Source of the DNA: AP-15 sp963832875
GTDB lineage: Bacteria > Pseudomonadota > Alphaproteobacteria > ATCC43930 > CGMCC-115725
Reading direction: 5' to 3'
DNA: 64,000 bases
Assembly (NCBI GenBank): GCA_963832875.1
Contig: CAWHWB010000001.1
Coordinates: 39,463-103,462 of the forward strand
Part shown: in pieces, positions 19,964-30,185 of the stretch
Position numbering within the stretch: position 1 is the stretch's first letter
Layout: every line of letters starts with the position of its first letter
The notes under the pieces: generated by a model
Told to the model about the DNA's origin: nothing
The model's database searches: none
What the model saw: the letters and a program-made list of their open reading frames with translations, nothing else
Made by a program: the position numbers and the translations under genes

Positions 19964-20322
19964 AGGTCTGGATCACGAAGTACGCGTTGACACAAGGGAT
20001 CTTATACCGCGACGCCAAACGCACCAGCGCCAAAAGCGATAGGATCTGTGTGACGTCCCCGGCGCGCGTCATGGCGGGCGTCCGCTGGTATGTGTTTAAG
20101 CCGGACTGGCACGAGAGCTTCGACGACGCGATGGCGCAGGTCAACGTCATGGTCGAGCGCAAGCTGAAGTCGTTGTGGAAGGCGATCGACCGGATCGAGG
20201 CGCTGGTGTTCGTCGATCCGGCGTGGAGCGAAGCACGCAAGCAGGCGTTGCGCGAAGCACGCGAGCAGGCTGGTTCTGGTGATGGTCGCGCGGACTTGAG
20301 CGGCTACGCTCCTGGCGAGTAG
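19960..20322 (+). CDS. Hypothetical protein coupled to the terminase-like gene
   Basis: A 120-residue protein (starts MKVWITKYALTQGILYRDAK, contains RWYVFKPDWHESFDDAMAQV). The ATG overlaps the upstream stop (ATGA), so translation is coupled. Small proteins with this kind of start (a beta-rich N-terminus followed by a charged helix, VERKLKSLWKAIDRIEAL) are common in phage accessory regions; I cannot name the family. It is the last gene of the element with clear coding character. Confidence 0.65.
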   Translation: MKVWITKYALTQGILYRDAKRTSAKSDRICVTSPARVMAGVRWYVFKPDWHESFDDAMAQVNVMVERKLKSLWKAIDRIEALVFVDPAWSEARKQALREAREQAGSGDGRADLSGYAPGE

Positions 20323-20639
20323 TTTCTGATGGTCGACGAGCAGTCGTCACTGTCGATGGCTCGCAGCAGCAGGAGGCAAACATGCGCTCGAACAGCACGA
20401 TCTGATCAATGGTGCAGCGAGCTGACCTAAACCAGACGGGGGAGTTCAGCTCGCTGCCGGGCTTAGCTCGAATTGTTAATGGTTCGAGCCAGGGAAAGTG
20501 TTGTAATTCTGCTACACAAAGCACAATGGTTCGGGGTCGAGCCGGATAAGCCAGCGTAATCAACGCGCTGCCGGTTCGTAGTGCAGAACCGGCAATGGTG
20601 AAGCAGGTCGCGAGAGCCGCAGAAACCGGTGGAAAATGC

Positions 20640-20705
20640 TTGATGGTGAGCCGACCCTCCCCCGCTGCCTTCTCCGCGGTTTGGCTGGTGAAAACAGGAC
20701 TGCAC
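20640..20705 (+). repeat. Dispersed repeat, copy A
   Basis: It begins gatggtgagccgaccctccc and includes a later gctggtgaaaacaggac segment. The order of blocks (atggtgag, ccgaccc, ctcc, ggtgaaaac/cgaaaac) matches copies at 21172 and 24146. It is more diverged than the other two. Confidence 0.5.
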
Positions 20706-21079
20706 GAGCGCTGCAGAACTAGTGCAGTTTGTGCACCCCCGCAGTGCTACGTAAAGCTGCTTCAGGTTGGGTTGGCGGGTCTTGCCTGTTGTCTGCCTGT
20801 CGGGGTCGCGCTTGGCGTTCTCGAAAGCATGTCGGGCATGAGCGCCGCCAGCGAGCAGCTGATGCGCTGGCGGCTGCTTTCGACCGAGCAAACCTCGGGG
20901 CAACAAGGCCTGCGACTGACAATGGTTGCCCATCGGCCCGTTCGGGTAGCAGGCGGGTAACGAACCGTCGGGCCCGAGGAATTTTTCCCCCTTATGGTCA
21001 TTCGGCCGCCGACAGCGCATGGCTCTGACTGTCGGCCAAATTTCCGCCGGCTGTGCTCGCATGGCAATGACAACGAGGA

Positions 21080-21240
21080 TGCCGCCCAGGATGATCAAGA
21101 CGCACGTCCGAGCACTCGGCTGCCAACCGAAACGAGGAGTTGGAACCCAGACCCGCGGTGCAAAAAACCCGTATGGTGAGGGCCGACCCCTCCGCCTTTA
21201 CTTCTCTGGCTTCGGCCACCCGAAAACAGCGGGTCCCCGT
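21080..21240 (+). repeat. Dispersed repeat, copy B, with degenerate recombinase tail
   Basis: From 21098 it parallels the 3' end of the recombinase fragment at 24085-24145 (cgagcactcggctgcc against cgggcactcggctaca). It then has atggtgagggccgacccctc and cgcctttacttctctggc, close to cgcctttacgtctccggc in copy C. The shared block is about 150 bases long with indels. Confidence 0.6.
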
Positions 21241-21711
21241 GATTGCGAGGCCAGCCTGATAACCTGCAGTCCCAAGCGGCGCAGATCGCCGTCGTCGCTG
21301 CGCTTGTGCTGGTGGCCCGCCTCACTGTCCCGCAGCGGACCACCGCGCCTCCCTTGTCGTCCAGGGTCCTTTCGCGACACTGCCGACTGAAGGCGCAGGC
21401 GCGCCGAGACAATGAGGGCTCCTGCTCGGCGCTAGCGCAGCCATGCGGGCCTCTGCGTCGCCCGCCACTATCGGCAACCGAACCGCCAGCAACTCGTCGT
21501 TGTGTTAACTGTCACTGCTTTGGTTGTTTGGAGCCCGCTGCGTTCGTGTTCTCCCAGCCCTCTGCCGAGCTGCCAATTGGGCCCCAGGGATCAGCATCTA
21601 GCTATAGTTCACTGATGTTCTCGTATATCTTGCGTTTCACCACCATCTGGAGTATGTTGGCTTCGAAAACCCGGCCGCCGGCTGGCACCCCCAAACGCAA
21701 AGGTCAAAACA

Positions 21712-22128
21712 ATGTCGGGCAAGCATGCTTTTGCCGACGAGGTCGGCGCCCTTCTCTTCCAAATTGCCGAACCGCGCATCAATGCGCTGCTGGCCGCACA
21801 CGGCGCTACAGATCCCAGTGAACTCCCCCGCGGGCTCGTCGGCGAGATCCTACGGCAAGCAGTTATCGAGACAGCCGCCACCAATTTTCCGACAGCAAAT
21901 CTTACGGCTCTGGATCACGGTTGTCGTTCTTTTGTCCATTCGGCGTTCGTGCCCGCGTGGGACCGGGTCAGGTCGCTGACCGCGACGGGTGGTGATCCGT
22001 TTTCAATGGCCAGCGGCGTCGATGCCGCGGTCCTGCTTGCCGGGTTTGGCCTCCCGGTCGCCCCGTTTGACGGGAACGGGAAGGCCGCGGCTCGATGCTG
22101 GTTCGATAGCGATTTACAGAGCAGATGA
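21712..22128 (+). CDS. Hypothetical protein
   Basis: A 138-residue frame (starts MSGKHAFADEVGALLFQIAE, contains LPRGLVGEILRQAVIETAAT). Codon composition looks coding in the first two thirds. No family recognised and no signal peptide. It lies between the repeat-rich zone and the amidase on the same strand, with about 180 bases to the amidase start. The C-terminal third is less convincing and may be read-through of a damaged end. Confidence 0.45.
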   Translation: MSGKHAFADEVGALLFQIAEPRINALLAAHGATDPSELPRGLVGEILRQAVIETAATNFPTANLTALDHGCRSFVHSAFVPAWDRVRSLTATGGDPFSMASGVDAAVLLAGFGLPVAPFDGNGKAAARCWFDSDLQSR

Positions 22129-22310
22129 GGGCCAATCTCAGCGATAGGAACCCCAAATTCGGCATTGCTGCGCCCGTTCTTGCCGATGGGACTGGAAATC
22201 GACATCGTGATGTTGGTGAGCGCGGCCATCCGCGGATATCGGTAGATCCGGCACGCTACCGGGCATTGCGCTATTCCTGGCCATCGTGCCGTCCCCAAGA
22301 CGAGGATGTC

Positions 22311-23654
22311 ATGCCCCTTGCCGCTGTCGCACCGAAGCCGACCGTATTGAGCCTGGCCGAGGATCTGGCGGCCGGCCGCATCACCAGCCGGGCGCTGATC
22401 GAGGCGGCGCTGGCGGGGATCGCCGACACCGCAGGCGAGGGGGCGCGCACCTTTGTCAAGGTCTACAGTGACACCGCGCGCGCCGCCGCCGATGCCCAAG
22501 ACCGCTTGCGCGCTGCCGGCTATGTCGCCTCGCCGCTCGCCGGATTGCCGGTGTCGATCAAGGATCTGTTCGACGTCGCGGGCGAGCGCACCTTGGCCGG
22601 CTCGAAAGCGCTCGACGACATGCCGCCGGCGCAACACGACTCCCCGGTCGTCGCTCGCCTGCGCGCCGCCGGCGCCGTCCTGATCGGCCGTACCAACATG
22701 ACCGAGTTCGCCTTTTCTGGCGTCGGCATCAACCCGCATTACGGCACGCCGGGCAATCCTCATGACCGCCGATGCATCCCCGGCGGCTCCTCGTCGGGTG
22801 CGGCCGTCTCGGTCGTCGATGGCGGTGCGGTCGTGGCGATCGGCACCGACACCGGCGGCTCGGTGCGCATCCCGGCGGGGCTGTGCGGCATCGTCGGCCT
22901 GAAGCCGACGCAGAAGCGGGTTTCGCGCGCTGGCGCGACGCCGCTCTCCACGACCCTCAACTCGATCGGACCCCTGGCCAACAGCGTTGCCTGCTGCGCT
23001 ATCGCCGACGCGGTGATGGCGGGCGAGGATCCGGTCGCACCGCCGCCGGTCCCGGTCGAGGCATTGCGCCTCGGTGTGCCGCAGAGTTTCGTCCTCGAAG
23101 ACCTCACACCGGAGGTGGCGACGGCGTTTGCAGACGCTTGCGCGAGATTGTCGTGCTCCGGGGCGCGGATCCTCGATCTGCCTCTGACCGAGCTTGGCGA
23201 GTACCGGACGATCAACGCCAAGGGCGGCTTCGCCCCGATCGACGCCTATGCCTGGCACAGGCCGCTGCTGTCTCGGCGCGGTGAAGACTACGATCCCAGA
23301 GTACGGACGCGCATCGAGCGCAGTGGCGGTATGACCGCGGTCGAGTACATCGAGCTTTACGCCGCGCGCGCCGATTTGATCGCACGGGTCGCGGCCGGCA
23401 CCGCCAATTTCGACGCCTTGCTGATGCCCACCGTGGCGATCACCGCGCCGCCGATCGCCGCCTTCGCCCGGGACGAGGATTACTTTCGGCTCAACGCCCT
23501 GATCCTGCGCAACCCCTCGGTCGTCAATTTCCTCGACCGCTGTGCGATTACATTGCCGATCCAGCAGGCGGGCGCGGCACCGGTTGGGTTGATGGTGGTA
23601 GGTCGACACGGCGGGGACCGGGACCTCCTCGCCGTAGCGGACGGCATCGAGTGA
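22311..23654 (+). CDS. Amidase (amidase signature family)
   Basis: A 447-residue amide hydrolase of the amidase signature family. The Ser-cisSer-Lys triad is visible: Lys84 in PVSIKDLF, the cis-serine in GGSSSGAA (about 160) and the nucleophile Ser184 in GTDTGGSVR. The ATG at 22311, preceded by GAGGA, is preferred over the much longer upstream open frame. The C-terminus (VGRHGGDRDLLAVADGIE) stops a few residues short of most relatives, so the tail may have been trimmed where it meets the repeat-rich region. The substrate is unknown; GatA is less likely because no gatB or gatC is near. Confidence 0.9.
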   Translation: MPLAAVAPKPTVLSLAEDLAAGRITSRALIEAALAGIADTAGEGARTFVKVYSDTARAAADAQDRLRAAGYVASPLAGLPVSIKDLFDVAGERTLAGSKALDDMPPAQHDSPVVARLRAAGAVLIGRTNMTEFAFSGVGINPHYGTPGNPHDRRCIPGGSSSGAAVSVVDGGAVVAIGTDTGGSVRIPAGLCGIVGLKPTQKRVSRAGATPLSTTLNSIGPLANSVACCAIADAVMAGEDPVAPPPVPVEALRLGVPQSFVLEDLTPEVATAFADACARLSCSGARILDLPLTELGEYRTINAKGGFAPIDAYAWHRPLLSRRGEDYDPRVRTRIERSGGMTAVEYIELYAARADLIARVAAGTANFDALLMPTVAITAPPIAAFARDEDYFRLNALILRNPSVVNFLDRCAITLPIQQAGAAPVGLMVVGRHGGDRDLLAVADGIE

Positions 23655-23847
23655 GCGATAGCCGCTGCGGGGTAATGGCTTGGAGATGATCAGGGATCCG
23701 CCTCGCGGACCCGCGCAACAGCGGCTCGAGCCGCCGGGCCCACTGGTCGAGCCGCCGCAGCGCGTCCCGAAAGCCAAAGGTTGCCGGCGGGCCAGGCTGA
23801 GGCAGCCGATCATTCCCTTCTGAACGATAACCCAGTGGCCGTGGTCG

Positions 23848-24162
23848 GTGACGAGCGGCGTTGTCGAACTTGGCGACCAGATGGCTGGCTGTCGCGAGCG
23901 CGAGAAGATCAGCCAGCGGACCAACGCCGGCCTCGAACGGGCGCGTGCGATGGGCAAGGTGCTCGGGCGGCCGAAATTCGGCGATGGTGACCCGGAGAAA
24001 CTGCGCGCAGCGCTCGACGGCGGCAACAGCTGGCACTCGGTGAGCATCGCGACGCGGATCCCGTACAGCACGGTCAAGAAGCACGCGCGGGCACTCGGCT
24101 ACAAGCCGCCGGGACGCGTGCTGAGCACGGCAGCGAAAAACCCGCATGGTGGAGATGGCTGA
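23848..24162 (+). pseudogene. Serine recombinase (resolvase/invertase) C-terminal fragment
   Basis: The frame contains EREKISQRTNAGLERARAMG, then GKVLGRPKF and a C-terminal helix-turn-helix (IPYSTVKKHARALGY). This is the hinge and DNA-binding end of a resolvase/invertase-type serine recombinase. The whole catalytic domain, including the N-terminal serine, is missing, and no matching upstream frame was found in 23655-23880. It is therefore a remnant. Its last 60 bases and the following repeat recur in degenerate form at 21080-21240. Confidence 0.75.
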
Positions 24163-24215
24163 CCCCTCCGCCTTTACGTCTCCGGCGATTGCCGTTTGAA
24201 AACCGGGAGTCCCCT
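24085..24215 (+). repeat. Dispersed repeat, copy C
   Basis: Best-preserved copy of the block also seen at 21080-21240 and 20640-20705. It covers the end of the recombinase fragment, then catggtggagatggctgacc, ctccgcctttacgtctccgg and a gattgcgag end. The ggtggag/ctccgcc pairing could fold as a hairpin, so it may be the terminator of the ancestral recombinase gene. Confidence 0.6.
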
Positions 24216-24945
24216 CGATTGCGAGAGCTACCGCGTCGTCTCGAGCCTGAAGGGTCCCATCCAACCCCCGCGAATGTCTCCCGGTGAAGGAACCGCACTC
24301 CTCGTCCGTGGCCGGCAACGAGAGCTGGCGCTTCAAAAACCGCACCTGACCTCGCGGATACCAAGCCCCGCGGATCGCCCCGGGGACCCACGGCGCCTCC
24401 CCACGCGCTCCGCTGCGTCGCTCGTAAGGGCACTACGCGACTCGCGCGGGTCCCCTCTGTGGACTCCGGGGATGACGCTTCCTCAACCGCCGGTGCGGGT
24501 CCCGATTGGGCGCTGATCACGGGTCCCGCTTCCGCGCTGATTGACAGCTTCATCGCAGCGGCCGGAGCCAGCGGGCCTTTGTGCAGCCGCTCGATGGGCA
24601 GGCCAGTTACCTCGCGCGGAGTACCCCGTTGGCATTCTTGATCCGACTGGAGTGTTGGGCCGCAAATGACTAAAAGCAGCCGAAGAAGTTCGACCAACCC
24701 AGCCGCTTGCCAATCCGTTAGTGGTCTCGATTCCGACGTTCGGGTTTCACCGGCGCCGGCACAGTGCCTATGAAGGCGGGCGCGTGCACATCGAACCGAT
24801 CTGCCGGGGAGGCTTCTGGTCGACGTTGTCAAAATTGGTGACGCCTGAGGCGCCGATCTTGAACCGGCCGCGATTGGGGCCGTCTTGACCGAGGCCGCGG
24901 TTCTCCGACATGCCCTTGTAAAAGACGGTACCGCTCCCGACCTTA
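24216..24945. other. Intergenic region upstream of groESL copy 2
   Basis: About 730 bases. Open frames on both strands lack family features. I see nothing identifiable, apart from the promoter that must lie close to the CIRCE element. Confidence 0.4.
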
Positions 24946-24972
24946 GTAGCACTCTTACCCAGAGAGTGCTTG
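24946..24972 (+). promoter_or_regulatory. CIRCE operator of groESL copy 2
   Basis: gTAGCACTC, nine bases, GAGTGCTtg matches the CIRCE consensus in 15 of 18 arm positions. The left arm has the same single mismatch as copy 1, while the right arm has lost its last two bases. It is 85 bases upstream of the groES start. HrcA control is inferred and may be weaker than for copy 1. Confidence 0.9.
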
Positions 24973-25057
24973 CCCTACTCAACAGGGGATGCCTCCGGTT
25001 CGGGTCGGTTTTCCTGGCGAGGGCTGACCGATTTAACTTCAACTTTAGGAATATTTG

Positions 25058-25371
25058 ATGAAACTTAGACCTTTGCACGACCGCGTGTTGGTCCGGCGCG
25101 TGGATCCGGAAGCGAAGACGACCGGCGGGATCATCATCCCGACACCGCCCAGGAAAAGCCGATGGAGGGCGAAGTCGTTGCGGTTGGGCCGGGTGCCCGC
25201 GGCGACGACGGGGAGGTGCACGCGCTGGACGTCAGGGCCGGTGACCGCGTGCTGTTCGGAAAATGGTCGGGCACCGAGGTCCGCCTCGATGGCGAGGAAC
25301 TGATGATCATGAAGGAGTCCGACGTGATGGGCATTGTTGAGGGCGGCGCCGCCGCCGCAAAGACGACCTGA
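25058..25371 (+). pseudogene. groES: Co-chaperonin GroES (copy 2), frameshifted
   Basis: The ATG at 25058 begins MKLRPLHDRVLVRRVDPEAK and reaches GGIIIP, after which the frame goes astray. The proper continuation (DTAQEKP, then MEGEVVAVGPGARG, FGKWSGTEVRLDGE and VMGIVEGGAAAAKTT) lies in the next frame, ending at 25371. One C is missing in atcatcccgacacc at about 25138-25140. If real, no functional GroES comes from this operon and GroEL2 would have to use the lid encoded at 3233. If it is an assembly error, the protein is a normal GroES of about 104 residues. Confidence 0.9.
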
Positions 25372-25383
25372 AGGAAAACGATC

Positions 25384-27039
<1,656 letters not shown>

Positions 27040-27527
27040 GCCCCCACCCTGCAACTGCGCGATGCAAAAGGGCTTCGCCTCTCCGGTCCAAGACGTGGGG
27101 AGGCGCGGCCCTTGCTCGTTTCCGCCCAGCCATTGAAGCTGACAGTCGACGAGGCAACGCTGACGGCCAGCAACCAGTCGCTCGCCCCGGACATGCATGA
27201 AAGTGCACGGGATGGAGGCCGGCGGGCGCGATGGGGCGAAGGCAGTGTTGCGGCCCTCGCCGGCCAAACCGCGCAAGCGAAACTCTAGATCAAGGTACTT
27301 GGGATCGTCCAGCGGCAGTAGGCTGGCAAGACATCGCCAATCAGGGCGACCAGCGACCTCGTCCGCCGGCTATACGCCGTAGGAAGAGATTAAGCTAAAT
27401 TAGCCACTGCGACCTCCGCGGCATTCAGCCGTCGAACGTTATTGCCACACACGACTAAAAGAGCAGACAATCATGCCGACGACCCTGAGAAGCTTGGGGC
27501 CGGATCAATCCCAACGTCAAGGATGAC
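27040..27527. other. Intergenic region after groEL copy 2
   Basis: About 490 bases with no supported gene. No terminator as clear as that of copy 1 was found directly after the groEL stop. Confidence 0.4.
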
Positions 27528-27941
27528 ATGAGATCAGGACCAGATCAGCGGTCTCGCGACCGCTTTAACGCAAACCGGCCGTTCCGACAGCAAGCGCAAG
27601 TTCCGCAAAACAATCAGACATTCGAGAGCAACGGCCCCAACATCAAGATCCGCGGCAGCGCCCATCAAATTTTCGAGCGCTACATCGCCCTAGCACGGGA
27701 AGCGGCGACGAGCGATGATCGAATTGCCGCCGAGAATTTCTACCAGCACGCGGAGCACTATTTTCGCATCAACAACGCGCACCGCGAGGGCAATCGGCAG
27801 GGGACGACGCCGCGACCGACCACGCCGGCCGATGTCGAGATGAACTCATCCGATGAAGGCTCGAGCGACGTTGGCGTGCCAAGTGGCGAACCCCAGTTGG
27901 ACGGCGATGATTCCGTCTCCTCGGAAGTTTCAACTCACTGA
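27528..27941 (+). CDS. DUF4167 domain protein
   Basis: A 137-residue protein with the DUF4167 core at about residues 28-82: FESNGPNIKIRGSAHQIFER, then RIAAENFYQHAEHYFRINN. DUF4167 proteins are typical of alphaproteobacteria, usually have a basic RNA-binding-like N-terminus and are of unknown function. This one has an arginine/glutamine-rich start and a short acidic tail (EMNSSDEGSSD), and is shorter than most relatives I recall. The next feature downstream is the IS256 element. Confidence 0.85.
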   Translation: MRSGPDQRSRDRFNANRPFRQQAQVPQNNQTFESNGPNIKIRGSAHQIFERYIALAREAATSDDRIAAENFYQHAEHYFRINNAHREGNRQGTTPRPTTPADVEMNSSDEGSSDVGVPSGEPQLDGDDSVSSEVSTH

Positions 27942-28128
27942 ACCAAACCCGTCCGGCCACCCCGCCGAAGGGTGGGATGAAACCACCTCCCAGTTCACCC
28001 CCTAACATCAATCCCATCCCGGCCAACCGGCGACCCCTGTTGCGATTTAACGACGCTTCCGATTAAAGGACGTATCTCTAACAGACCTCAGGAACATCTG
28101 GCGTATGTTTCGTGAGACCGCGCGCGTT

Positions 28129-29550
28129 GTTAGCGTCCGCGGTCGTGGTGGAAAATCGGTGGTGAGCGCGCGCCGGGCGCAATGCCCGACTACATGGAGC
28201 TCGGCGCGCGCGTGAGCGACGGGTGGTCACCGGGAAGGCCGGCTAAGGTGGAGGTGCAAACACTTCACCCAAAAGCCTACCGAGGACCCGATGACCGACG
28301 AAAGAATGGCGCTGGTCGAGCTGCTGCAGAAGAGCGGCGATGGCGATTTCCTGCGAGCCGTTGCGGAGGCCGTGCTGCAAATCCTGATGGAAACCGATGT
28401 CGAAGGGTTGATCGGCGCCGGGCGGCATGAGCGCTCAGCCGATCGGCTCAATTACCGCAATGGTTATCGCGAGCGCAGCCTCGACACCCGCCTGGGCTCG
28501 CTCCAGTTGAGGATCCCAAAGCTGCGCCAAGGCTCATACTTCCCGCCCTTTCTGGAGCCGCGTAAGACCGCCGAGAAGGCGCTGGTCACCGTGATCCAGG
28601 AAGCCTGGATCGGCGGTGTATCGACCCGGCGGGTCGACGAGTTGGTGCAGGCGATGGGTCTGTCCGGCATCTCGAAAAGCCAGGTTTCCAAGCTCTGCAA
28701 GGATATTGATGACCGGGTGGGCGCGTTTCTCGACCGGCCGATCGACGGCGAGTGGCGGTATCTGTGGCTTGACGCCACCTACCTCAAGGTGCGCGACGGC
28801 GGCCGCATCGTCTCGGTCGCCGCGATAATCGCCGTGGCGGTCACAACCGAAGGAAGGCGCGAGATCGTCGGGCTCGGCATTGGTCCCTCGGAGGCCGAGC
28901 CGTTCTGGTCGGCTTTCCTCAAAGGCCTGGTCAAGCGCGGCCTAAAAGGGGTCAAGCTGGTGATCTCGGATGCGCACGACGGCTTGCGTCACGCCATCAC
29001 CCGCGTGCTCGGCGCCACCTGGCAGCGCTGCCGCGTGCATTGGATGCGCAACGCCCTGGCGCACGTTCCCAAGGGCCAACACACCATGGTCGCCGCCGCG
29101 ATCCGCCAAGCTTTCCTGCAAACCGATGCCGAAGCGGCGCGTCAGACTTGGCGACACGTTGCCGATCAACTCCGGCCGCGCTGGCCAAAGCTCGCCGCGC
29201 TGATGGATGACAGCGAGCATGACGTGCTCGCCTACATGACCTTCCCGGCCCAGCACCGTACCAAATTGCACTCGACCAACCCGTTGGAGCGCTTGAATAA
29301 GGAAGTCAAACGGCGCGCCGACGTCGTCGGCATCTTCCCCAACGAGGCCAGCATCACCCGGCTGATCGGCGCCGTCCTGCTCGAGCAGAACGACGAGTGG
29401 CTGCTCCAGTGCCGCTACATGCAGATCGAGGGAATGGCCGAACTTACACCGCCCCCGCTCGACGCCGAGCCCAGCAAACTCCCACCCTTGGCCGCATGAC
29501 CAATGGCCACCTCAAACTCCACCCCAATTTCCACCACCTTGACGGACGTG
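28129..29550 (+). mobile_element. IS256-family insertion sequence, copy 1 (complete)
   Basis: The boundaries come from comparison with the second copy at 62583 and from its ends. The left end cgtcc-N6-gtggtggaaaa (from 28134) and the reverse complement of the right end, cgtcc-N6-gtggtggaaatt (from about 29547), are imperfect inverted repeats. The upstream 150 bases between left end and transposase are also shared by both copies. Exact target-site duplications could not be fixed. It separates the DUF4167 gene from a decayed aldo/keto reductase. Confidence 0.85.
28291..29499 (+). CDS. IS256-family transposase (copy 1)
   Basis: A 402-residue mutator-type DDE transposase. The catalytic residues are seen in LDATYLKVRDGGR (first D), VISDAHDGLRHAI (second D) and NPLERLNKEVKRR (E). 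The N-terminal region carries RLNYRNGYRERSLDTRLGS, the usual Y-R-N-G-Y-x-x-R family motif. Full length with no frame damage, so probably active. It differs from the copy at 62746 at 14 residues by my count. Confidence 0.96.
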   Translation: MTDERMALVELLQKSGDGDFLRAVAEAVLQILMETDVEGLIGAGRHERSADRLNYRNGYRERSLDTRLGSLQLRIPKLRQGSYFPPFLEPRKTAEKALVTVIQEAWIGGVSTRRVDELVQAMGLSGISKSQVSKLCKDIDDRVGAFLDRPIDGEWRYLWLDATYLKVRDGGRIVSVAAIIAVAVTTEGRREIVGLGIGPSEAEPFWSAFLKGLVKRGLKGVKLVISDAHDGLRHAITRVLGATWQRCRVHWMRNALAHVPKGQHTMVAAAIRQAFLQTDAEAARQTWRHVADQLRPRWPKLAALMDDSEHDVLAYMTFPAQHRTKLHSTNPLERLNKEVKRRADVVGIFPNEASITRLIGAVLLEQNDEWLLQCRYMQIEGMAELTPPPLDAEPSKLPPLAA

Positions 29551-29639
29551 ACCCGCGCGTTGCGCATTCGCGATCTCCGGGGCATCCGTGACGCGCTCAG
29601 GCCAGAGCGCGATTGCGCCAAGGCCGCGTCTCGTTCGCG

Positions 29640-29960
29640 GTGCCTCCCGGTCAGGCCAGCGTCGGAGCTTTTGGGTGGAGCAATCCCAAATCCGCCCACG
29701 GCCGGGCCGGAATCGTCTGGCGCATCAACGCCAGACTGGCGTGAAATTCGTCGTCGAGCGCCGCCTGTTGGAGGAAGGGTATGGTGGCTGGCGAGCAGGA
29801 ACGCGTCCCAGGCACCCCCATGGCCTCGAGCAATACCGCCACTCGTTGACCCCGATGCCGATCGCCCGCACCGCGCCGCCGTTGCGCAAGCTCTCGAGCG
29901 CGAGAAAGCCGCCGTCGCGCAAGCTGCGGATCAGGCTAGGATGCGCCATACTCCAGGACC
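29640..29960 (-). pseudogene. Aldo/keto reductase fragment, frameshifted
   Basis: On the minus strand the frame from 29949 reads MAHPSLIRSLRDGGFLALES then GGAVRAIGIGVNEW, which is the aldo/keto reductase segment after the substrate loop. After a frame change come WDAFLLASHHTL and then, in another frame, LQQAALDDEFHASL and ADLGLLHPKA. These match the continuation of D-threo-aldose/L-fucose dehydrogenase-like enzymes. The N-terminal half with the Asp/Tyr/Lys active site is absent, and the 3' end breaks off near the IS256 right end. A clear gene remnant. Confidence 0.65.
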
Positions 29961-30185
29961 ATCGGAGCTCGGACAGAGAAGGATCCGGCGATCATCGTCT
30001 CGGGCGACGCGCTTCTTTGACGGGGAATCGGCCAGCACCGGAAAACAAAGCTGGCTCTACCGATCGGATGAGCGCGGGTTAGAGTCTCCGCCCCGCCGGT
30101 TCGAGGGGCGAAGGCCGCCGGCGCCCTAAGCCGCAAAGCGCCGGCACGTACTTCCAGGCCCGCGCGGGGGCGGAAGGAGATCCCG

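Larger units (their letters stand above)
20323..21711. other. Gene-poor region with repeats and recombinase debris
   Basis: About 1.4 kb with no intact gene. It holds two of the three copies of a repeat beginning atggtgag..ccgaccc (20642 and 21172) and, at about 21080-21160, a degenerate relative of the recombinase tail at 24050-24150 (shared peptide pattern ..RALGxxP, then ..KNP). It probably marks the damaged right end of the integrated element. A matching tRNA half-site was looked for and not seen. Confidence 0.5.

Noticed and set aside
21915..24077. 720-codon minus-strand frame
   Set aside because: Lies opposite the amidase, which has its full catalytic triad; the minus frame shows no conserved motif.
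24163..25057. 334-codon minus-strand frame upstream of groES copy 2
   Set aside because: Crosses the CIRCE element and the dispersed repeat and has no recognisable protein features.
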